A stretch of DNA of 37,131 nt from Verrucomicrobiia bacterium (GCA_030038175.1 JASHPN010000306.1:1-37131), one strand, 5' to 3'; shown: positions 8,700 through 16,622, counted from the stretch's first letter. Numbers and translations are program-made. The notes: generated by a model from the letters alone, not told the origin.

Positions 8700-8766
8700 G
8701 AATTGCCTTTGCCAACCGTCTTTCGCGATTATCCTCCCAGACTCCGGGTTTGCAAGCCATTTCGTG
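8700..8766. repeat. Dispersed 60-bp repeat, copy B
   Basis: Counterpart of 1993-2056, sharing TTTCGCGATTATCCT and TTTGCAAG...ATTTC. It lies directly upstream of the HAF gene, between it and trmL. Confidence 0.6.
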
Positions 8767-8843
8767 GGCTTCAGGATGGGTGCTCTGATTTTTTTGTTTC
8801 GTTTTCAGGTCATCTGAAAACACAGGCGGGATGCGCTGTGCCA

Positions 8844-9308
8844 CTAAATTTCACCGTGAAAACCCTGTTGTCGCAGGGCCTCGAATAAAACCAGGGCAGC
8901 GCAATTGGACAGGTTCAGGGAACGGGATTTCGGGTTGAACATGGGGATCCGCAGCCATCGCTCACGGTTTTTCTCCAATAGGCTTTTGGGCAGACCGGCG
9001 GTTTCGCGGCCAAAGACCAGATAATCGCCGGCCGAGAATTTGACCTCACTGTAAAGTTTTGGCCCGCCGGATTCGATGAACCATAGACGGGCGCTGCCGG
9101 AGGGTTGTTTTTCGAATGCGTTCCAGTTCGGCCAGCGATGCCATTTGACGTGTTGCCAGTAATCCATGCCGGCGCGCTTGAGCTGGGTGTCGTCCAATTT
9201 GAATCCGAATGGTTCGATGAGATGCAGCACCGTGTTCGTGGCGGCGCAGAGCCGGGCGACGTTGCCGGTATTCGGCGGAATTTCGGGTTCGACCAGGACG
9301 ATGTTCAT
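8844..9308 (-). CDS. trmL: tRNA (cytidine/uridine-34-2'-O)-methyltransferase
   Basis: A 154-residue SPOUT-superfamily methyltransferase that would 2'-O-methylate the wobble base of leucine tRNAs using SAM. The N-terminus 'MNIVLVEPEIPPNTGNVARL' is the family signature. The SAM-binding trefoil-knot motifs follow: 'LVFGRETAGLP' (about residues 95-105) and 'IPMFNPKSRSLNLSNCAALVLFEA' (about 120-143). Length matches TrmL (about 155). It lies downstream of ruvX-truA on the same strand with a 113-bp gap, so it may be a separate unit of RNA-modification genes. The gap holds a half copy of a palindromic element. Confidence 0.93.
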   Translation of the reverse strand: MNIVLVEPEIPPNTGNVARLCAATNTVLHLIEPFGFKLDDTQLKRAGMDYWQHVKWHRWPNWNAFEKQPSGSARLWFIESGGPKLYSEVKFSAGDYLVFGRETAGLPKSLLEKNRERWLRIPMFNPKSRSLNLSNCAALVLFEALRQQGFHGEI

Positions 9309-9384
9309 GGCGGTAACAATTCGGTAGCTAATATTCTTCGCTTTTCACAATTTTCGTGTGAAAAAATCCTCGAACGCGAGGCGC

Positions 9385-9420
9385 GTTCGAGCACACGCGA
9401 GGGCGCGGATGCTCCCCGTG
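9385..9420. repeat. Half copy of the 145-bp MITE-like element
   Basis: The bases CACACGCGAGGGCGCGGATG followed by CTCCCCG match the right terminal arm of the full elements at 10615-10759 and 16479-16622 (ACGCGAGGGCGTGTGCGCTCCCC type). No matching left arm is seen. It sits against the 3' end of truA. Confidence 0.6.
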
Positions 9421-9421
9421 C

Positions 9422-10171
9422 TCAATACTGGACCCTCCAAAGCACCAGTCCGTGGGCTGGGGCGGTCATGCCGGCGACGCGGCGGTCGCGTTGGGCCAGC
9501 ATGTGTTTGATTTGGTCTGGAGGAAATTTGCCAAGGCCGGCCTGGACAATTGTTCCGGCCATGCCGCGGCACATTTTATAGAGAAAGCCGTCGCCTTCGA
9601 TGATCACGGTGATTTGCTGTCCGGATTTTCGGACGTCGCATCGGGTCACAGTCCGAACGGTGCTTTCTTTTTTATAACCCGGATTGGCGGCAAACGATTG
9701 GAAATCGTGTTTGCCGACGAACAAACGCGCCGCCGATTTCATCCGCTCCAGGTCCAATTTGACTGGGACGTGCCAGGCCGTGTGGCGGAGCACGGGATTC
9801 ATGGCGGGATGGTTCCAGATGAAATAACGATACTGCTTTCCGACTGCGTCGAATCGGGCATGGAATTTCTCGCGCGCACGGTTTGCGGATGAGACACGAA
9901 CATCTTCCGGAAGCCAGGCATTTAATGCGAGCGGAAGTTTGCGGAGGGACATTTTAAATTCGGCCTGCGGAATTTCGAAATGCGCCACCATGCCGAGCGC
10001 ATGAACGCCGGTGTCCGTCCGGCTCGAGCCATGCAGGGCAGGGGACGAAGGGAATAATTTTGCAAGAGCGCCTTCGACGATTTGTTGCACGCCGGTGCCG
10101 GTCTTTTGCGTCTGCCAGCCTTCGTAATGGGTTCCGTCGTAGGCGATGACGAGTTTGAATTTCACAATCAC
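9422..10171 (-). CDS. truA: tRNA pseudouridine(38-40) synthase
   Basis: A 249-residue TruA-family enzyme converting U38-U40 of the anticodon arm to pseudouridine. The start is GTG. Key motifs are 'YDGTHYEGWQTQ' (about residues 10-21), the catalytic 'GSSRTDTGVHALG' with Asp at about residue 53, and the C-terminal 'GDGFLYKMCRGMAGTIVQAGLGK'. Length is typical (about 250). The start codon overlaps the ruvX stop by four bases (GTGA), indicating translational coupling with ruvX. Its 3' end abuts the half repeat at 9385-9420. Confidence 0.95.
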   Translation of the reverse strand: MIVKFKLVIAYDGTHYEGWQTQKTGTGVQQIVEGALAKLFPSSPALHGSSRTDTGVHALGMVAHFEIPQAEFKMSLRKLPLALNAWLPEDVRVSSANRAREKFHARFDAVGKQYRYFIWNHPAMNPVLRHTAWHVPVKLDLERMKSAARLFVGKHDFQSFAANPGYKKESTVRTVTRCDVRKSGQQITVIIEGDGFLYKMCRGMAGTIVQAGLGKFPPDQIKHMLAQRDRRVAGMTAPAHGLVLWRVQY

Positions 10172-10578
10172 ACCCCGGCATCCAAATAGCTTTGTAACAG
10201 GAGCGCGGCGGCCATTTTGTCCACTTTGTCCTTTCGCTTTTGGCGGCGGACACCGCCCTGGATCATGATTTTGTTGGCCTGCAGACTCGTGAGGCGCTCA
10301 TCCCGCATTAAGATCGGTACGGTGATGGCGGCTCTGACGGCGGCGGCAAAAGCTTCAGCTTTTTGGGCAGCCGGGCCAAAGGTGCCGTCCATGTTGCGGG
10401 GCAGGCCAATGAGGACGAGATCTACTTCCTTTTCAATAAGGAGTTGCTTGAGGCGGTCCAGGAATTGGGCGAAAGGCTCGGCGGGAATCCATTCGAGCGG
10501 TTGGGCGATGGTTTTGGTTTCATCGCTCAACGCCACGCCGATCCGTTTGGTTCCAGGGTCCAGGGCCAGAATGCGCAT
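10168..10578 (-). CDS. ruvX: Putative pre-16S rRNA nuclease / Holliday junction resolvase RuvX (YqgF)
   Basis: A 136-residue RNase H-fold nuclease of the YqgF family. The start was placed at the ATG giving 'MRILALDPGTKRIGVALSDE', the universal N-terminus with the first catalytic Asp (residue 7). A longer frame upstream (to 10659) only translates a repeat and a simple-sequence tract. Other family motifs are 'DLVLIGLPRNMDGTFG' and 'MRDERLTSLQANKIM', and the last acidic residue is in 'KVDKMAAALLLQSYLD'. It is the first gene of a coupled ruvX-truA pair. A 4 x 7-bp tract lies about 10 nt upstream of the start, and there is no clear Shine-Dalgarno. Confidence 0.92.
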   Translation of the reverse strand: MRILALDPGTKRIGVALSDETKTIAQPLEWIPAEPFAQFLDRLKQLLIEKEVDLVLIGLPRNMDGTFGPAAQKAEAFAAAVRAAITVPILMRDERLTSLQANKIMIQGGVRRQKRKDKVDKMAAALLLQSYLDAGV

Positions 10579-10588
10579 CGGAGGAATT

Positions 10589-10616
10589 AAAAAGGAAAAA
10601 GGAAAAAGGAAAAAGG
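10589..10616. repeat. 7-bp tandem repeat (AAAAAGG x4)
   Basis: Four uninterrupted AAAAAGG units lie between the ruvX start codon and the MITE-like element. On the coding strand of ruvX the tract is CCTTTTT x4, where a ribosome-binding site would be expected. A change in copy number would alter leader length. Confidence 0.75.
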
Positions 10617-10759
10617 GGAGAGCACGCGCCCTCGCGTGCGGCGGTTGACGCCTCGTCAACCACTCGGGTGCGCCACCGCGCCCGTTTCGACGCGCGGTGG
10701 CGCGCGTCGTTCCGACTGCGAGGCGCAGTTGGAGGCACGCGAGGGCGTGTGCGCTCCCC
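10615..10759. mobile_element. MITE-like palindromic element, copy 1
   Basis: A 145-bp element with imperfect terminal inverted repeats of about 25 bp. The left arm starts GGGGAGAGCACGCGCCCTCG, and the right arm is its complement ending GTGCGCTCCCC; about 23 of 25 positions pair. Internal parts (GCGGTTGACGCCTCGTCAA and the GCGCC/GGCGC block) match the second copy at 16479-16622. It has no coding capacity and lies between glgE and ruvX. Confidence 0.7.
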
Positions 10760-10764
10760 GGAAA

Positions 10765-12774
10765 TCACAAAAAATAATCAAAATCGTGCTCGGTGCGGGT
10801 GTAGCGGCGGAGACGCAGGATATGGCCGGGAAGGCGATGCGGGTTTAGCTCCACATAATTTCTGCGGCCGCTCCAAAAGAAACGCGTGTCCGTAAGCAGA
10901 TCATGCATCTGAAAGGTGCGGCTCGGCTCAAGTTCAAACTCTTCCAATGGCAAATCGAGCCAGCCGCTGTGGGTGTAATGCGGGTTTAAATTGACGACGA
11001 CGAAAATGATGTTGGATTTGTCGTCGGACGTCTTGCTGAAGGCCAGGAGTTGCTCGTTGTCCGTGGGGTGAAATTTTAGGCCGTTGTTGGATTGAAGTGC
11101 GGAATTTTCCCGGCGAATCTGGTTGAGCCGGGTAGTGAGGCCTTCGAGATTCTGTGGCGCGGCCAGGTCCCAGCGGCGAATTTCGTATTTTTCGGAATTG
11201 AGATATTCTTCGCTGTCCGGCTCGCGCGGCGCATTTTCGCATAGCTCAAAGGCAGGCCCGTAAATGCCATAGTTTGCGCCCAGGGTGACCGCCAGAATCA
11301 GGCGGATCATGAAGGCCTCGCGCCCGTCGCTTTGCAAAAATTGTGTCAGGATATCCGGCGTATTGGGCCAGAGATTATACCGCATGAAATCGGACAGGGG
11401 CGGGCGGGTTATTTCCGTAAAATACTCGGTCAATTCCGCTTTGCTGTTGCGCCAGGGGAAATAGTTGTAGCTTTGCGTGAACCCGAGTTTCGCCAGCCGA
11501 TACATCATTTTGGGGCGGGTGAAGGCCTCGGACAGAAAGATGAGTTCGGGATTTTTGCGTTTTAACTCGCCAAGGCACCATTCCCAAAAGGCAAACGGCT
11601 TGGTGTGCGGATTGTCCACGCGAAACACTTTGACGCCTTGCTCTATCCAGAACTCAAAAACGCTTTTTAATTCACTCCACAAGCCCCGCCAGTCCTCGCA
11701 TTCGAAGTTGAACGGCACGATGTCTTCATATTTTTTTGGTGGATTTTCCGCGTATTGGATGGAACCGTCCGGCCGCTTGAGAAACCATTCCGGATGTTCC
11801 TTAATGTAAGGATGATCCGGCGCGCATTGAAAGGCGATGTCGAGCGCAATTTCGATTTTGTGACCGCGGGCGTTTTCAACGAGCCGGCGGAAATCCTCCA
11901 GCGTGCCCAATTCCGGGTGAATGGCCTTGTGCCCGCCTTCGCTGGAACCGATGGCCCAGGGACTGCCGGGTTCGCCCGGTTGGCAGATACGATGGTTGTT
12001 CTTTCCCTTTCGGAAGGATTTGCCGATCGGATGAATCGGCGGCAAATACAGAATATCAAAGCCCATCCGGGCAATTCGGGGTAATTGGGCCTCGCAATCC
12101 TTGAACGTGCCATGGGCACCGGCCACAGCCGTGGAACGCGGGAAAAGCTCATACCAGGCTCCGGAGCGCGCGAGCGCGGGATCAACGGTCACGCGGAGTT
12201 CTTTGTCATAGGCGGTGGCAAAACGGCGATCGGGATAGCAGACCATGACTTCGGCCATTTCCGAGTCGAGCGCGAGCGCGCCCGCCGATTTACTGTCTTT
12301 CTCCCCGCGCAATGCGTTCGCCCATGCCTTCATCTTTTCTGTTTCCGCGGCATTCGCCATTTTGGCGGCATTTTCAATCAGCTCGACGCCCACCAAAATA
12401 TCCGCCGCCACGTCCTGGTCCGCGTCGAGCCTCTTTTTCAAATCGCGCCGCCATGACTTAAAATGATCCACCCAGGCTTCGATCGTATAAAAATAGACTC
12501 CGATGGTTGTGACCGTAAATTCCCCGCGCCAGCGATCATTGACGAGGAATTCCATGGGTATTTCCGTCCAATTCGACTCGGATTCGGCGCGAAACTTGAG
12601 GACAGCGCCCAGAACGTCGTGGCCGTCGGCAAAAATATCGGCTTCCACCACGATGCGCTCGCCGATCGTGCGTTTGACCGCAAATTGGCCGCCGTCAATT
12701 TCGGGTGTGACATTTTCGATGGCCGCGCGGCAATTCGCTGTAGGAAATGCATTTTCTCCTTTTGGGTCCGTCAT
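10765..12774 (-). CDS. glgE: Alpha-1,4-glucan:maltose-1-phosphate maltosyltransferase (GH13_3)
   Basis: A 669-residue GlgE. It transfers maltose from maltose-1-phosphate to the non-reducing end of alpha-1,4-glucan, in the trehalose-to-glycogen route. An N-terminal beta-sandwich domain (about residues 15-110, 'GERIVVEADIFADGHD') precedes a GH13 barrel. The nucleophile is Asp387 in 'VFRVDNPHTKP' and the acid/base Glu416 in 'FLSEAFTRP'. The family-typical 'YELFPRS', 'YLPPIHPIG' and 'GGHKAIHPELGT' segments are all present. Length fits (about 660-700). The usual partners (treS/mak, glgB) are not in this window, so the gene is isolated here. No Shine-Dalgarno is evident before the ATG. Confidence 0.95.
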   Translation of the reverse strand: MTDPKGENAFPTANCRAAIENVTPEIDGGQFAVKRTIGERIVVEADIFADGHDVLGAVLKFRAESESNWTEIPMEFLVNDRWRGEFTVTTIGVYFYTIEAWVDHFKSWRRDLKKRLDADQDVAADILVGVELIENAAKMANAAETEKMKAWANALRGEKDSKSAGALALDSEMAEVMVCYPDRRFATAYDKELRVTVDPALARSGAWYELFPRSTAVAGAHGTFKDCEAQLPRIARMGFDILYLPPIHPIGKSFRKGKNNHRICQPGEPGSPWAIGSSEGGHKAIHPELGTLEDFRRLVENARGHKIEIALDIAFQCAPDHPYIKEHPEWFLKRPDGSIQYAENPPKKYEDIVPFNFECEDWRGLWSELKSVFEFWIEQGVKVFRVDNPHTKPFAFWEWCLGELKRKNPELIFLSEAFTRPKMMYRLAKLGFTQSYNYFPWRNSKAELTEYFTEITRPPLSDFMRYNLWPNTPDILTQFLQSDGREAFMIRLILAVTLGANYGIYGPAFELCENAPREPDSEEYLNSEKYEIRRWDLAAPQNLEGLTTRLNQIRRENSALQSNNGLKFHPTDNEQLLAFSKTSDDKSNIIFVVVNLNPHYTHSGWLDLPLEEFELEPSRTFQMHDLLTDTRFFWSGRRNYVELNPHRLPGHILRLRRYTRTEHDFDYFL

Positions 12775-12898
12775 TAAATACCTCCGTGTCCTTAAGATAG
12801 CTCAAATTTTGATTTTTTCATCGAAAAATGGCCACACAGGAAACCGCAACCGAAGAAGATGGATGATAAAGGATTGAAGATGGAAAAGGCGGACGTGC

Positions 12899-12936
12899 TG
12901 CGACTGGTCTCCCGATAAATCGGGAGACACAGTCGC
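12899..12936. repeat. Compound hairpin repeat (CTGCGRCTGG family), copy 1
   Basis: A nested palindrome. The inner stem GTCTCCCGAT-AA-ATCGGGAGAC (12907-12928) is flanked by an outer stem GCGACTG/CAGTCGC (12900-12906 with 12930-12936). The same plan with different stem sequence occurs at 19516-19549, so the structure is conserved while bases vary. Confidence 0.7.
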
Positions 12937-12991
12937 GCTCCGGGCGCGGGTCCAGAGCCAAGAAGATGGATGATGAAGTTTTTGGGACGAC

Positions 12992-13071
12992 GTAGCGGCG
13001 TTTCGGCAGAACGCCTCCATATCCAGGAACCAAGGAAATAATTGCGGCGCTCGACCGAAGCGCCGCTACGC
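12992..13071. repeat. 80-bp inverted-repeat element
   Basis: The arms CGTAGCGGCGTTTCGG (12992-13007) and CCGAAGCGCCGCTACG (13056-13071) pair at 15 of 16 positions around a 48-base centre. The GTAGCGGC end resembles that of the larger element at 13835-14005, suggesting one repeat superfamily. Confidence 0.7.
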
Positions 13072-13102
13072 CGTTTCATTGAAAAATATTGATAATCAAT
13101 CG

Positions 13103-13130
13103 TTGACACCCGGCGAAAACATGGTTTAAT
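13103..13130 (+). promoter_or_regulatory. Sigma-70-type promoter of rplU-rpmA
   Basis: TTGACA (13103-13108), a 16-bp spacer, then TTTAAT (13125-13130), 25 nt before the rplU ATG. This is among the clearest housekeeping promoters in the window. Confidence 0.65.
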
Positions 13131-13155
13131 GTTCAACCCTTTGCGGGAAAAACTT

Positions 13156-13464
13156 ATGTACGCAGTTTTAGAAACAGGCAGTAAACAATATCGGGTCGCC
13201 GCGGGCGACACGCTGGAAATCGAGCGCCTTGATGTCGAGGCGGGCAAACCGCATACGTTTGACCGTGTGTTGATGGTGGGCGGGGACAAAGTGACCGTGG
13301 GCGGTCCGACTGTCGCCGGCGCCACTGTCATTGCCGACGTGGTCGGGCATATCCGCGGCGAGAAGAAGCTGACGTTCAAGATGAAGCGCCGCAAGGGCTA
13401 CCACAAATCCATCGGGCACCGGCAGGAACTGACCGTGGTGAAGATCAAGGAAATCAAGCTCTGA
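13156..13464 (+). CDS. rplU: 50S ribosomal protein L21
   Basis: A 102-residue bL21, which binds 23S rRNA in the large subunit. The start 'MYAVLETGSKQYRV' is the universal N-terminus; an upstream in-frame ATG at 13129 falls in the promoter and was rejected. The conserved block 'GDTLEIERLDVEAG', the central 'VLMVGGDKVTVGGPTV' and the C-terminal 'KMKRRKGYHKSIGHRQ' are all present. Length is standard. It is followed 30 bp later by rpmA, the conserved bacterial pairing, with a shared promoter upstream and terminator downstream. Confidence 0.97.
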   Translation: MYAVLETGSKQYRVAAGDTLEIERLDVEAGKPHTFDRVLMVGGDKVTVGGPTVAGATVIADVVGHIRGEKKLTFKMKRRKGYHKSIGHRQELTVVKIKEIKL

Positions 13465-13494
13465 TTGGCCTCCGAACTATTTAATTAAGATTTT

Positions 13495-13755
13495 ATGGCA
13501 CACAAAAAAGGACAAGGCAGCGTTCGTAACGGCCGGGACAGCGTCAGCAAACGGCTCGGCGTGAAGGCATTTGGCGGTGAATTTGTCACCGCCGGCAGCA
13601 TCATCGTCCGCCAGCGCGGAACCAAATTTGTCGCGGGCAAAAACGTCGGCATTGGGAGCGATTGGACGTTGTTTGCGCTAACGAGCGGGAAAGTCCAGTT
13701 CGACAAAAACGGCAGCCGCGTGAACGTGGTGGCGGAAGCTGCGGCGGCGAATTAA
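13495..13755 (+). CDS. rpmA: 50S ribosomal protein L27
   Basis: An 86-residue bL27 whose N-terminal tail reaches the peptidyl-transferase centre. It begins '[20 protein letters not shown]', with the typical AHKKG start and no N-terminal processing extension. The core '[33 protein letters not shown]' follows. There is no Shine-Dalgarno before the ATG, only an AT-rich TTAATTAAGATTTT leader. It is co-transcribed with rplU, and a strong intrinsic terminator follows 21 bp after the stop. Confidence 0.97.
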   Translation: MAHKKGQGSVRNGRDSVSKRLGVKAFGGEFVTAGSIIVRQRGTKFVAGKNVGIGSDWTLFALTSGKVQFDKNGSRVNVVAEAAAAN

Positions 13756-13776
13756 TCGGCAATCAAATAAATTTTA

Positions 13777-13807
13777 CGGCGAGGCTTCGGCCTCGCCGTT
13801 TTTTTTT
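13777..13807 (+). terminator. Rho-independent terminator of rplU-rpmA
   Basis: A perfect 9-bp stem CGGCGAGGC (13777-13785) and GCCTCGCCG (13790-13798) with a TTCG tetraloop, followed by an unbroken run of nine T (13799-13807). Confidence 0.95.
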
Positions 13808-13834
13808 GTGCGTCGAAGGTGCGGAGGCAAGTTC

Positions 13835-14005
13835 GTAGCGGCAGGCATCTCTGCCCGCCGTAGAGTCGGCGCTTCCAGCGCAGCGGAACAATCATATGAC
13901 TGCAGCCTTATGTTCGTGACACAGAGAGTCTGTCCGCGCTCGAACGATAATTTCGGGCGGCTGGAAGCACGCCCTCTACGTCAGGCCGGGGAGGCCCGAC
14001 GCTAC
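13835..14005. mobile_element. 170-bp palindromic element
   Basis: The outer ends are GTAGCG (13835) and CGCTAC (14005). An inner pair of 20-base arms, 13860-13879 (GTAGAGTCGGCGCTTCCAGC) and 13960-13979, matches at 16 of 20 positions when complemented. Small local hairpins such as GGCAGGCATCTCTGCC sit inside the arms. It has no coding capacity. Its right end overlaps the stop codon of the GH2 gene, so the element supplies the gene's terminus. Confidence 0.65.
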
Positions 14006-16419
14006 TTCACCTTCAAACGCACACTATCTGAAGTGAGTCCGGGTGATGTCGCCGTCACTTCAATTGTTCCCGTTTGTGTGCCGGCTTCGATGACGGCGAT
14101 GCAGTGGCCATGAAAAGCATGGCGTTCTGGCGCCTTGTCTGAATCGTGGTCGGCCGGATCGCCGTTGCCCGTTCCCAGGATTTCTCCATCGCCGGCAAGT
14201 TGGAAGGACACTCGATTTGCCGAATCCGGAACGACATGTCCCTGTTCGTCCAAAATCGAAACGGCCACTACCACCGCGTCCTCGTCGTTGGCCCGCAAGG
14301 TTGTTCGGCTCACGGAAAGACGGATTGAGGCCGGATTGCCGGTTGTGGTGATTTCGTCCGTTGCCACAGTCTTTCCATCCGTGGAGGCGCGGGCGATTAG
14401 CTGGCCGGGTTGATAAGGCACTTGCCATTCCAAACGGCCATCGTGCGGCATGTTTTGTTTGCCCAGGCTGCGGCCATTCAGGAACAGCTCGACTTGTTTG
14501 GCGTTGCTAAAGGCGATGACGCGAATATTTTGCCCTTCTTTGCCGGGCCAATTCCAGGAATCAGGCATCAGATGAACCATCGGTTTGTGCGACCAGCAGG
14601 ACTCGAAATAATAATATTTATCTTTGGGAAAACCGCATGAATCCATGAGACCGGTGTTGTTGGCGACATCCGGCCAGCCGTCCGGATTGGGTTCGCCCCG
14701 GTAATCAAAGCCGGTCCAGGTATAGGAGCCGCACATGAACGGCCGCGTCACTACCGCCAGCCAATTGCTATCGCTCAAGTTATAGCAACTGCACATCCCC
14801 GTTTTCTTGTCATTGGCGTATTGCCCGCGCGTGGTCTTTTCGTTCGTGTCCTCGCTGCCAAAGAGCGCTTTGTGAGGATAGCGCTTGTGGACCGCGTCAT
14901 AGACTTTGGTGCTGTAATTGATTCCCACGATGTCCTCAACGTCCGCCATGCCGTTGGTGAGCCAGCCGCCGCTCATCGCGCAGGTAATGGGGCGCGTCGT
15001 GTCCAATTGATGCACGGATTGCATCATGGCCGAAAAGATGCGCGCGCCTTCGGGTTTTCCCTGCAACTTCTCTTCGTTGCACATGGACCACATGATGATG
15101 CTCGGATGATTGCGATCGCGCAGGATCATGGTATCGAGATCGGAAAAGTTGGTATAGGTGCTTCCAGACGGGGTCTTGGGCGTTTGGGGATCTCCCAGAT
15201 GCCGGTTTTCGTCCATGACCAGCATGCCCAAGCGGTCACAGGCGTCTAAAACGGATTCGTTGGGCGGATTATGCGCGGTGCGCCAGCCGTTGCAGCCCAT
15301 TGCCTTCAACTGCGCCACCCGCCACGGTTCCAAACTGTCCGGGACCGCTATCCCGACGCCCGGAAAATCCTGGTGATTGGCCGTGCCCTGGATTTCGACG
15401 CGCTTGCCATTCAGGAAAAAGCCTTGGTCGGCGTCATAGCGAATGGTTCGTATTCCAAAAGTCGTGGTCGTAGAATCCACCGGTTTGCCGTTTTCCAGAA
15501 TCATCGTTTGCAATTGATAAAGCGCGGGCGATTTAAGGGACCATAGCTTTGGCTTATTAATGACCGTTTGCTGGTCCGCCTGGTAATGGCTGTTGGCAGA
15601 GACAGTCGTTTCCGACCTGACGGTCTTGAGTAATTTGCCGCCCGGCGCCCGGATGCGGGATACGATTTCACATTGGGCGGGTTGGGATTCATTGTTTTCA
15701 ACGGTGGTCTGGATGTTCAGGTCCGCCTCGCCGTCGGCGCCCTGGTCACCGCCGGGGACGGTTGAAATCACGTAGGTACCCCATTGGGCCAAATGCAACG
15801 GCGAGAGCGCGGTCAGGCGGACATGCCGATAAATGCCTCCGCCTTCATACCACCAGCCTTCAAACTGCCGGGGATCCACCCGTACGACGATGACATTGTC
15901 GGCGCCCGGTTTGGCAATTTGCGAAATATCGTAGGAAAACGGAGTGTAACCGCTCGGATGTTCTCCCAAAAATTCGCCGTTCAGCCAAACTTTACTGTCG
16001 CGAAATACGCCGTCAAAATCGAGCCGCAGCACTTTCCCGGCGTCGGAGGCGGGCACGGAAAAATGTTTGCGATACCAGGCCGGCTTATAGGTCAGGTAGC
16101 CGTGGCTGCGAATGTCTTTGTTTTTGGAATCGCTGAAAGTTCCCCCGAGAACATAATCATGCGGGACGTTGATATGCTGCCATTGGCTGTCATCGTAATC
16201 GCCGGCAATCACTTGATCGGGCGAATCCACGTCGCCCAAATGAAACCTCCAATCGGCGTCGAGCGATGTTTCGATCCGCAACCGCTGTTGTGGCGAAGTC
16301 GCAGTTTCAGCTTGCGGGGTGGTTTGACCTGGCCGGTTAGTGGAACAGGAGGTCAGCACGACCATTCCGGTCGTTGCCAATGCACAAACGATTGCAAAAG
16401 GGCGGATATTCTTTTTCAT
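14002..16419 (-). CDS. Lipoprotein glycoside hydrolase family 2 (beta-galactosidase/beta-glucuronidase-like)
   Basis: 805 residues from the ATG at 16419. A longer frame to 16671 only reads through the MITE-like element and was rejected. The signal peptide ends in lipobox LTSC (Cys25), so the enzyme is probably membrane-anchored and exported. Domains in order: sugar-binding jelly roll (about 50-205, 'WYRKHF', 'VWLNGEFLGEHPSGYTPF'), immunoglobulin-like domain (215-325), and TIM barrel (330-620) with acid/base Glu449 in 'MWSMCNEE' and nucleophile Glu523 in 'LFGSED'. C-terminal Ig-like domains complete it, including the bacterial GH2 module 'ANDEDAVVVAVSILDEQGHVVPDSANR'. Substrate is uncertain. 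It is transcribed divergently from the CAP-domain gene. Confidence 0.9.
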   Translation of the reverse strand: MKKNIRPFAIVCALATTGMVVLTSCSTNRPGQTTPQAETATSPQQRLRIETSLDADWRFHLGDVDSPDQVIAGDYDDSQWQHINVPHDYVLGGTFSDSKNKDIRSHGYLTYKPAWYRKHFSVPASDAGKVLRLDFDGVFRDSKVWLNGEFLGEHPSGYTPFSYDISQIAKPGADNVIVVRVDPRQFEGWWYEGGGIYRHVRLTALSPLHLAQWGTYVISTVPGGDQGADGEADLNIQTTVENNESQPAQCEIVSRIRAPGGKLLKTVRSETTVSANSHYQADQQTVINKPKLWSLKSPALYQLQTMILENGKPVDSTTTTFGIRTIRYDADQGFFLNGKRVEIQGTANHQDFPGVGIAVPDSLEPWRVAQLKAMGCNGWRTAHNPPNESVLDACDRLGMLVMDENRHLGDPQTPKTPSGSTYTNFSDLDTMILRDRNHPSIIMWSMCNEEKLQGKPEGARIFSAMMQSVHQLDTTRPITCAMSGGWLTNGMADVEDIVGINYSTKVYDAVHKRYPHKALFGSEDTNEKTTRGQYANDKKTGMCSCYNLSDSNWLAVVTRPFMCGSYTWTGFDYRGEPNPDGWPDVANNTGLMDSCGFPKDKYYYFESCWSHKPMVHLMPDSWNWPGKEGQNIRVIAFSNAKQVELFLNGRSLGKQNMPHDGRLEWQVPYQPGQLIARASTDGKTVATDEITTTGNPASIRLSVSRTTLRANDEDAVVVAVSILDEQGHVVPDSANRVSFQLAGDGEILGTGNGDPADHDSDKAPERHAFHGHCIAVIEAGTQTGTIEVTATSPGLTSDSVRLKVK

Positions 16420-16478
16420 TGAAAATAAGACGTTAACAAAATCCCGGAGGTTAACAAAGAAAAAGGTGTCCGGAGAAT

Positions 16479-16622
16479 GGGGAGCGCACACGCCCCCGCG
16501 TGCGGCGGTTGACGCCTCGTCAAGCGTTTTGGACGCGCCGCCGCGCTGGTTCAACGCGTGCCGGCGCGCGTTTTTCCGACTCCGAAGCACAGTCGAAGGC
16601 ACGGGAAGCGTGTGCGCTCCCG
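16479..16622. mobile_element. MITE-like palindromic element, copy 2
   Basis: A 144-bp relative of 10615-10759. Both begin GGGGAG and carry GTGCGGCGGTTGACGCCTCG near the left end; the right end is GCGTGTGCGCTCCC. The terminal arms pair imperfectly. It lies in the divergent region between the GH2 gene and the CAP gene. There is no coding capacity. Confidence 0.7.

Larger units (their letters stand above)
12775..13155. other. Intergenic region with two palindromic repeats and the rplU promoter
   Basis: The 381 bases between divergent glgE and rplU hold no gene. They contain a compound hairpin (12899-12936), an 80-bp inverted-repeat element (12992-13071) and the rplU promoter (13103-13130). Confidence 0.7.

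Noticed and set aside
8488-8844. 118-codon minus-strand frame overlapping the HAF gene start
   Set aside because: It spans the dispersed repeat and the out-of-frame start of the HAF gene. It has no start signal or domain.
10579-10659. N-terminal extension of RuvX
   Set aside because: It translates the AAAAAGG tract and part of the MITE-like element. The family N-terminus starts at 10578.
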